Origin: Syntrophobacter sp. SbD2
GTDB taxonomy: Bacteria; Desulfobacterota; Syntrophobacteria; Syntrophobacterales; Syntrophobacteraceae
NCBI GenBank assembly: GCA_900290385.1
Contig: OMSV01000149.1
Span: forward strand, 1 to 15,515
Reading direction: 5' to 3'
DNA: 15,515 nt
A program made the position numbers and the translations under genes. The notes beneath the pieces are model-generated. The model ran no database searches and was not told the origin of the DNA. It saw only the letters and a program-made list of their open reading frames with translations. Positions 8,042-15,515 of this stretch are shown piece after piece; the stretch's first letter is position 1; every line of letters begins with the position of its first letter.

Positions 8042-8609
8042 TTTGTCAGACTTTCTCGAACGGCTGCTGGAAAAGCTCGCCAAGGCCGGCGTCCCTTTTA
8101 TGCTGGTGGGGTCGGTGGCGGCGAGCTACCATGGACACCCGCGCTCAACCTTTGACATCGACCTGGTGGTAGATGCAGACGAAGAAACCCTGTGCCGTTT
8201 CGCACGGTCCCTGGGTAAGGACTATTACGTCAGTGAGGAGTCCGTCCGGCAGGCCGTTCGATCCAGGATGGCCTTCAATGTGATAGATGAAGCTACAGGC
8301 TACAAAGCGGACCTCATTGTCCGCAAGGAACGCTCCTTCAGCCGAACGGAGTTCAGCCGCCGAATGAGTGTCAGCATGCTGGATAAGGCGCTGGAAATGG
8401 CAACCCCTGAAGACGTGATCCTTTCCAAGCTTGAATGGTCAAAGCTGGGTTCATCCGAAAGGCAGTGGTCCGATGCTCTTCAGGTGGCGAGAGCACAGGG
8501 CAAAAAGCTTGATCTGGCATACATCGGCAAGTGGTCCGTAGAATTGGGCGTAGCCGATCTCTGGGAGCGAATCCGCGAAGCCGTTTTCCCCGGCCGCGAA
8601 CAAAAGTGA
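8034..8609 (+). CDS. Nucleotidyltransferase-fold protein, 191 residues
   Basis: The N-terminal half carries the nucleotidyltransferase (polymerase beta-like) active-site pattern: G26-S27 in MLVGSVAASYHG, then D41-x-D43 in STFDIDLVVD, and a possible third acidic residue D93 in YKADLIV. The second half contains ATPEDVILSKLEW (about 123-135), typical of the AbiEii/DUF6036-like group of uncharacterised nucleotidyltransferases, then a helical end (LAYIGKWSVELGVADLW). The catalytic residues are intact, so transfer of a nucleotide to a protein, RNA or small molecule is plausible; the substrate is unknown. Some related families are toxins of toxin-antitoxin systems. The ATG at 8034 overlaps the end of the 79-residue gene; an upstream in-frame ATG at 7911 lies inside that gene and is less likely. 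cas4 begins 10 nt after the stop, so this gene is transcriptionally embedded in the cas operon. Confidence 0.85.
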   Translation: MSDLSDFLERLLEKLAKAGVPFMLVGSVAASYHGHPRSTFDIDLVVDADEETLCRFARSLGKDYYVSEESVRQAVRSRMAFNVIDEATGYKADLIVRKERSFSRTEFSRRMSVSMLDKALEMATPEDVILSKLEWSKLGSSERQWSDALQVARAQGKKLDLAYIGKWSVELGVADLWERIREAVFPGREQK

Positions 8610-8619
8610 GGCGGCATAA

Positions 8620-9263
8620 GTGTATAGCGAAGACGATCTAATACCCCTTTCAGCCCTCCAGCACCTTATCTTCTGCGAGCGGCAGTGCGCCCTGATCCAT
8701 GTCGAACAGGCATGGGATGAAAACCGTTTTACCGCCGAAGGCCGGATTATGCATGAAAGGGTGCACGAGGCGGGCGAGGAATCGCGAGGCAACGTGAGGA
8801 CCGCCAGAGGCGTGTCCCTTCGGTCGCTGAGGCTGGGGCTGATAGGGAAAGCCGACGTGGTGGAATTCCACCGCGTGGAACAGGGCAAGTGGCGGCCTTT
8901 TCCCGTGGAGCACAAGCGGGGAAAACCAAAACCCGATGAGAGCGACAAGGTTCAGCTTTGCGCTCAGGCGCTCTGCCTCGAAGAGATGCTTGGGGTCGAA
9001 GTCCCCTCGGGGGCCTTATTCTATGGAAGGACACGGCATCGGCTCGAGGTCGCGTTTGATGAGCGTTTGATGAAGCCCTGCGCGAAGCGACGGAAAAAGC
9101 GGCCGGGCGGGTCCACGAGCTGATCGCGTCAGGGAATACGCCGAAGCCGGTTTACATGAAGAAGTGCAAGAGTTGTTCGCTTATCGAGCGGTGTCTTCCA
9201 CAGGTTCTTTACAGGAAAAGGTCCGTAAAGGCGTATCTAACACAGGTGCTGGAAGAACAATGA
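8620..9263 (+). pseudogene. cas4: Cas4 (type I-C), frameshifted by an 11-bp tandem duplication
   Basis: Cas4 is a RecB-like nuclease with an iron-sulfur cluster that trims prespacers and checks the PAM during spacer acquisition. The reading starts at GTG 8620 with LSALQHLIFCERQCAL. The nuclease residues H45, D79 (IGKAD), E97 and K99 (VEHKRGK) and the QLCAQALCLEE helix are present. At residue 148 an exact 11-bp duplication (9052-9062 and 9063-9073) shifts the frame, and translation stops at 9121-9123 after 167 residues. Removing one copy restores FDEALREATEKAAGRVHELI and then the C-terminal cysteine cluster KKCKSCSLIERC, ending at TGA 9261-9263. That gives 210 residues and an ATGA overlap with cas1. 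The truncated product keeps C19 but loses the three C-terminal cysteines, so the cluster cannot form. The lesion looks recent because the copies are identical and the remainder is undamaged. Confidence 0.9.
9052..9073 (+). repeat. Exact 11-bp tandem duplication in cas4
   Basis: GCGTTTGATGA occurs twice head-to-tail at 9052-9062 and 9063-9073. The length is not a multiple of three, so it breaks the cas4 frame. Deleting either copy restores the expected protein. Confidence 0.95.
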
Positions 9264-10332
9264 AAAAACATCTTAACACGCTGTTTGTAACAACACAGGG
9301 CGCCTACCTCGCCAAGGAGGGGGAGACAGTTGTCGTCAAGGTGGAAAATGAAGTCCGTCTAAGGTTACCCGTTCACACCATCGGCGGCATAGTGTGCTTC
9401 GGAAATGTCTTGTGCAGCCCGTTTTTGCTGGGTTTCTGCGCCGAAAGAGGCGTGACCATCAGCTTTTTGACCGAGCATGGAAGGTTTCTTGCCAGGGTCC
9501 TGGGGCCGGTATCGGGAAATGTTCTTTTAAGGCGCGAGCAGTACCGCAAAGCCGACGACCCGAAAGCGACCGCAGAAATCACCCGAAGCCTTCTAACCGG
9601 AAAGCTGGCGAATTGCAGGACGGTCCTCCAAAGGGCGCTAAGGGACCACGAGGAGAAGGTGAACATCCAGGCGATCAAAGAAGTGTCCGCCAGGATGACC
9701 CACTAATCCAGGCGATCAAAGAAGTGTCCGCCAGGATGACCCACTACCTGGAGCGGCTCGGCAACGAAACCGATCTTGACGCTCTCAGGGGCATCGAAGG
9801 CGATGCCGCCCGCATGTATTTCAGCGTGTTCAACGAACTCATTACCGCGCAGAAGGAAGACTTCGTTTTCGAAGAGAGGAACCGGCGGCCGCCGCTTGAC
9901 AATGTCAACGCTCTTCTTTCTTTCGTGTACACCCTGACCATGCATGATGTCCGCTCCGCGCTGGAATCAGTGGGCCTTGACCCTGCCGTTGGCTTTCTCC
10001 ATAGAGACCGGCCGGGACGGCCCGGGCTGGCCCTGGATCTCATGGAGGAGTTTCGGCCCTTTCTGGCCGACAGGCTCGTGCTTTCATTGATCAACTTGAA
10101 GAAGGTCAGGAAAAGCGGCTTCAAGAAGACCGATTCAGGGGCCGTGCTAATGTCTGATGAAACCAGAAAGGAGGTGCTCATCGCTTACCAGGGCAGAAAA
10201 CAGGAAGAAATCATGCATCCCTTCCTAGGAGAAAAAGTGCATGTCGGGATGCTCTTTTTCATCCAGGCCCTCCTGTTTAGCAGATCGCTCAGAGGTGAAT
10301 TGGATGCGTACCCTCCATTTATCTGGAAATAG
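9260..10332 (+). pseudogene. cas1: Cas1 integrase, frameshifted by a 41-bp tandem duplication
   Basis: Cas1 with Cas2 inserts new spacers at the leader end of the array. The start ATG 9260 overlaps the restored cas4 stop. The N-terminal beta domain is normal (MKKHLNTLFVTTQGAYLAKE). At 9665-9746 a 41-bp stretch is present twice in tandem; the frame then meets TAA at 9704-9706, giving only 148 residues. Removing one copy gives an uninterrupted 343-residue Cas1 with E166 (GIEGDAARMYF), H234 (VGFLHRDRPGRPGLALDLMEE) and D246/E249 as metal ligands, ending YPPFIWK. All catalytic residues are downstream of the stop, so the product as written cannot integrate spacers. An ATG at 9736, in the restored frame, could in principle start a 198-residue catalytic fragment. 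The downstream sequence shows no further damage, so the lesion is probably recent, or reversible. Confidence 0.92.
9665..9746 (+). repeat. Exact 41-bp tandem duplication in cas1
   Basis: The 41 bases 9665-9705, beginning ATCCAGGCGATCAAAG and ending ACCCACTA, recur without change at 9706-9746. Forty-one is not a multiple of three, and the junction CTA/ATC creates the TAA stop that truncates Cas1. Confidence 0.96.
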
Positions 10333-10341
10333 GCTGCGCCC

Positions 10342-10632
10342 ATGATGGTTGTCGTAAGCTACGACGTTTCCACAATGGATCCGAAGGGACAGACCCGGCT
10401 TCGGCGTGTCGCGAAGGTGTGCAAGGACTACGGGCAAAGGGTGCAATACTCAGTTTTCGAGTGCTCCGTTGACCCTGCGCAGTGGGCCTTGTTCCGCGAT
10501 AAATTGATGAAGGAAATCGATTCGGACAAGGATAGCCTGAGGTTTTATTTCCTGGGCGCAAATTGGAGGCGGAAGGTTGAACATGTTGGAGCGAATAAGC
10601 CCATCGATCCCGACGATCCTTTGGTCGTTTAG
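10342..10632 (+). CDS. cas2: Cas2, partner of Cas1 in spacer acquisition
   Basis: The 96-residue protein begins MMVVVSYDVST, the ferredoxin-like first strand with the conserved aspartate D8. It continues with RLRRVAKVCKDYGQRVQYSVFEC, which is characteristic of Cas2, and a second strand SLRFYFLG. Cas2 dimers bridge two Cas1 dimers in the integrase complex. The start follows the cas1 stop by 9 nt. Length and motifs are normal and no lesion is seen, unlike in cas4 and cas1. It is the last gene before the CRISPR leader. Confidence 0.95.
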   Translation: MMVVVSYDVSTMDPKGQTRLRRVAKVCKDYGQRVQYSVFECSVDPAQWALFRDKLMKEIDSDKDSLRFYFLGANWRRKVEHVGANKPIDPDDPLVV

Positions 10633-10863
10633 ACAGGCGCGCGAACCCCGGGCTCGCATTTTCGGACTTTGTCGTTTGGCTTTGCACCGCCTGCATTTAG
10701 GGGCTTATTCACTCAGGTGAGGTTCGCAAGCTCAATATTACTATTAATCTCAATGGGTTATCAAATCAGATCTTTGACAACCGAATATGCAACAAGAGTG
10801 AATGGGGACATTCGCGGAATAGCTCATTTAAAACCTTTGTCAGCATGTGTTTAGGAGCTGACA
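10633..10863 (+). promoter_or_regulatory. CRISPR leader, with a possible promoter
   Basis: This 231-bp stretch between cas2 and the first repeat has no gene. Its position, the conserved repeats on its side and the degenerate repeat at the far end identify it as the leader, from which the array is transcribed and where new spacers would be inserted. The part after about 10730 is AT-richer. TTGACA at 10774-10779 is a good -35 hexamer, but I see only weak -10 candidates at the right distance, so the promoter call is tentative. GCGAACC at 10641-10647 and its complement GGTTCGC at 10721-10727 form an inverted pair. The window shows no terminator between cas2 and the array. Confidence 0.7.
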
Positions 10864-13146
<2,283 letters not shown>

Positions 13147-13176
13147 ATCTGTGTACATCCGTGTTTATCCGTGCCT
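13147..13176. repeat. Three imperfect 10-bp direct repeats after the array
   Basis: ATCTGTGTAC, ATCCGTGTTT and ATCCGTGCCT follow each other directly after the last CRISPR repeat. Similar ATCCGTGTT-type runs are common in intergenic DNA of many bacteria as I recall; no function is known to me. The remaining gap to 13248 is AT-rich and holds no gene. Confidence 0.6.
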
Positions 13177-13248
13177 CATTTTACCCTTTCTTTTGCAGCA
13201 AAACTGCTTAGAATCTAGTTTTAAAACAAATCTGAAACGGGGCCGAAT

Positions 13249-15515
13249 ATGAACGGGAACATCTCTGAATCCTTGAGGAAGCAGCGCGAGCTGATTCTTG
13301 AGGAAGGCAGCGAGCAGGCGCTTGATCGCCACACCAGCCTGCTGGAGATTGCGATCATCTCCTTATACAACCGTCTCGCCAATCGGCTGGTCAGCGGCTC
13401 CGAGGCGTTCCGGGCCGGAGGCGCGATCGCGGCGATCGGCTCTTTTGGACGCGGCATATCGAGCCCGACCCAGGCGGTTCCGTTCCTGTGTCTCAAGGCC
13501 GACGACTCTGTTATAAAAGACGCCTGGATCGATGAGATCACCGAACCGCTCATCGAGGCTGGATGGCAGGTTGAAGCCTTCCAGGGATCGCCGGCACAGA
13601 TAATGGACCTGGCGAGGGCGGATTCGGCATTGTTTTTCAAGCTCCTGGACCTCCGCTACATTTCCGGAAACCGAAACCTTGCCGATCAGCTGGATAGGGA
13701 AATTGACAATCATATCCTCGAAAACCGGGCGTTTTTTCTCAGTTCTCTTCGCGAGTCCATTTTAGCCCGCAAGAAGCTGCTCGAAAACGCTCAGAACTGG
13801 CTTGAGCCAGACATCGAGGAGAATCCCGGAGGACTTTCTGAAATTCACGCCATCCGGGCCGGGTGCCGCGTCGAATCCAAGATCCGCAACCTCGAGGACG
13901 CGATTTTCCAGGGATATCTCAGCCGGCAGGAAGTGGACTTCCTTCAGACTGCGGAAAAAGCCTTCTGCCGGTACCTGACACTTCTGCGGGCAACGTCCGG
14001 ACGCGCGGTCAGCACGCTTCTTTTCGGCGACCAGGAGACTCTTGCCCGCAAGCTGGGATATGCCGAAAGATCCGGTTTTCTTCCGGTCGAAATTTTCATG
14101 CAGCATGTTCACCAGTTGTTTGAAGGGGTTGCGGAGGTTTCGCGGGAATTTTGGGAAAGACTCGATGAGGGCCGCTCCACCGGCGCGGAACAGACCGAAA
14201 CCATCATTGAAGATGGGATGGTCGCAAAGGCCGGAAAGATCCACATCCAGACCGACCGCTACCCGGCAACGCCGGAGCGCCTGGTTCATCTCTTTGCGGT
14301 GTCCGCCAGGCGCGGCCTTGGATTGGCGAACGTTACACGGCAGTGGATATCTCACAATAAAAACGTTCTGGACGCGGCTTCGGGAGACCCTTGTGTTAAA
14401 GATGAATTCCTGGACCTGCTTAGGGCCGACTCGCCCGAGGTCCCGGTTCTACGCCGCTTCTACGACTACGGCCTGATGACTGCGCTCATCCCTGAGCTTG
14501 CCTCGGTGCATGGGCTGGTCCAGCACGACGAATTTCACCTCTACCCGGTCCAGGAGCACCACCTTCGGACTGTCGCCGAGCTAAAGAAGATCATCGCCGG
14601 GGTTTACTCCGAGCAAGAACCCGATCTCACCGTGACTGCCGCTGACTTGGGGGACCCTGCCCCCATGCTGCTGGCCGGCCTCCTCCACGATGTAGGAAAA
14701 AGTTCGGGCAGCGGCCATGCGGCCAGGGGCGGCGAGATGATGCACGCTATTGCAAGACGCCTGGGCCTGTCATCCCAGGAAACCGAGACGGTCCGGTTCC
14801 TTGTATCCCAACACCTGCTTCTGCTCGACAGCGCGTCTATGCGCGATCTGGCCGACTACGAAATGCTATCGAGCTGCACTGCCGCAGTCGGGAGCAAGGA
14901 ATACCTCGATCAGCTCGTTTTGCTCACTTTTGCCGACATGATGTCCACTGGTCCCCGCGCCAGGGATAAATGGCGAGATACACCGGTGCTGACCCTCTAC
15001 TGCAATCTTCGGGGCATACTGGAAAAAGGCGAACCGAGCTCACGGGTCATCTCCGAACGGGTGGCCAGGGTTAAAAAGCAGATAGAGAGCCGCGTTTCCG
15101 ATCTCCTGAGCCCTGGGGAGGTGGAGACCTATTTTTCACAGCTCCCTCCAAGGTATTTAATTTCCATATCCCCAGAGGAAATAGTGAAGCATATCCAGTT
15201 GGGCCGCAGGCTCCAGGAAGCCGACGGCTCTTTTATCTGGGAGGTTTCCTCCGGGCGCGAAACAGCAGAAATTACATTCATGAGCTATGACAGGCCGGGG
15301 CTTCTTGCAAAATCGGCGGGAATCCTGACGCTCCACGAACTCAACATCATCAGCGCCCAGGCATTTACAATGAACAACGAAATAACCCTGCTCCTGTTCC
15401 AGTGCCGGCTTCCGGAGGGCGAGACCGCAACGGACTGGGAGGCGATGAGAAGGGACATGGACCGCCTGCTCAAGGGCAAGTTAGCTCTGGACTACCGCAT
15501 AGCGGCGCGTTCGGC
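13249..15515 (+). CDS. GlnD-family protein (degenerate nucleotidyltransferase, HD, ACT), 3' end outside the window
   Basis: The frame is open from ATG 13249 to the right edge (755 complete codons). GlnD normally uridylylates PII proteins with an N-terminal nucleotidyltransferase, removes UMP with an HD domain, and senses glutamine with C-terminal ACT domains. Here the order is the same. A nucleotidyltransferase-like region has AIGSFGRGISSPTQAVPFL (62-80), followed by the linker block WLEPDIEENPGGLSEIHAIR. An HD domain has H480-D481 (LLHDVGKSSGSGHAARGGEMM), preceded by FHLYPVQEHHLRTV and followed by LVSQHLLL. The first ACT domain lies near residue 677 (SYDRPGLLAKSAGILTLHEL). The oddity is in the first domain: the glycine-rich loop is kept, but the expected aspartate pair (usually SDID) reads TQAVP. 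Uridylyltransferase activity is therefore doubtful, while the hydrolase and sensor domains look intact. I withhold the symbol glnD for that reason. No clear ribosome binding site is seen apart from a weak GGGG at 13239-13242. Confidence 0.85.
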   Translation, partial: MNGNISESLRKQRELILEEGSEQALDRHTSLLEIAIISLYNRLANRLVSGSEAFRAGGAIAAIGSFGRGISSPTQAVPFLCLKADDSVIKDAWIDEITEPLIEAGWQVEAFQGSPAQIMDLARADSALFFKLLDLRYISGNRNLADQLDREIDNHILENRAFFLSSLRESILARKKLLENAQNWLEPDIEENPGGLSEIHAIRAGCRVESKIRNLEDAIFQGYLSRQEVDFLQTAEKAFCRYLTLLRATSGRAVSTLLFGDQETLARKLGYAERSGFLPVEIFMQHVHQLFEGVAEVSREFWERLDEGRSTGAEQTETIIEDGMVAKAGKIHIQTDRYPATPERLVHLFAVSARRGLGLANVTRQWISHNKNVLDAASGDPCVKDEFLDLLRADSPEVPVLRRFYDYGLMTALIPELASVHGLVQHDEFHLYPVQEHHLRTVAELKKIIAGVYSEQEPDLTVTAADLGDPAPMLLAGLLHDVGKSSGSGHAARGGEMMHAIARRLGLSSQETETVRFLVSQHLLLLDSASMRDLADYEMLSSCTAAVGSKEYLDQLVLLTFADMMSTGPRARDKWRDTPVLTLYCNLRGILEKGEPSSRVISERVARVKKQIESRVSDLLSPGEVETYFSQLPPRYLISISPEEIVKHIQLGRRLQEADGSFIWEVSSGRETAEITFMSYDRPGLLAKSAGILTLHELNIISAQAFTMNNEITLLLFQCRLPEGETATDWEAMRRDMDRLLKGKLALDYRIAARS

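Noticed and set aside
9164..9259. Start of cas1 at 9164
   Set aside because: This region is the 3' end of cas4 in its restored frame; the Cas1 N-terminus MKKHLNTLFV begins at 9260.
9394..10332. A 312-residue frame as an alternative complete cas1
   Set aside because: Its first about 90 residues are an out-of-frame reading of the Cas1 N-terminal domain; only the part after the duplication is genuine Cas1.
13363..14355. Minus-strand and alternate-frame open frames within the glnD-like region
   Set aside because: The + frame from 13249 is open for over 2.2 kb and shows GlnD, HD and ACT motifs, so the others are shadows.

Overview
The window carries a complete type I-C CRISPR-Cas locus between two chromosomal genes. 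The left end holds the 3' part of a gene for a TPR-like helical protein, cut by the window edge. The right end holds the 5' part of a glnD-family gene, also cut. The Cas gene order, the GlnD/HD/ACT protein, the four-helix-bundle protein and the GC-rich flanks suggest a Gram-negative bacterium, perhaps of the Desulfobacterota (former Deltaproteobacteria). This placement is an inference and no rRNA is present to test it.

Layout, all on the + strand: TPR-like gene (to 985); effector operon cas3 (1040), cas5c (3241), cas8c (3926) and cas7c (5805-6953). A strong ribosome binding site and in-frame ATG inside cas8c mark the small subunit Cas11c (5384-5788). A three-gene accessory cassette follows (6985-8609), where the usual type I-C order would go straight from cas7 to cas4: a damaged four-helix-bundle gene, a 79-residue protein and a nucleotidyltransferase-fold protein. 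Then come cas4 (8620), cas1 (9260) and cas2 (10342-10632), a leader of about 230 bp, and a CRISPR array of 35 repeats and 34 spacers (10864-13146). After a 100-bp gap the glnD-like gene starts at 13249 and runs off the end.

The most striking point is the adaptation module. cas4 and cas1 are each broken by one exact tandem duplication: 11 bp in cas4 (9052-9073) and 41 bp in cas1 (9665-9746). Removing one copy of each restores full-length Cas4 (210 aa) and Cas1 (343 aa) with their known motifs. All effector genes, cas2 and the array look intact. As read, this locus could make crRNA and interfere but could not acquire spacers, and both lesions are of a kind that can revert precisely.

How the genes work together (family knowledge): Cas5c cuts the array transcript; Cas5c, Cas7c, Cas8c and Cas11c form Cascade/I-C around the crRNA; Cas3 degrades bound DNA; Cas1, Cas2 and Cas4 would insert new spacers. 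The cassette between cas7 and cas4, an enlarged Cas7c, and a GlnD-like protein lacking the nucleotidyltransferase aspartates are further points of interest.
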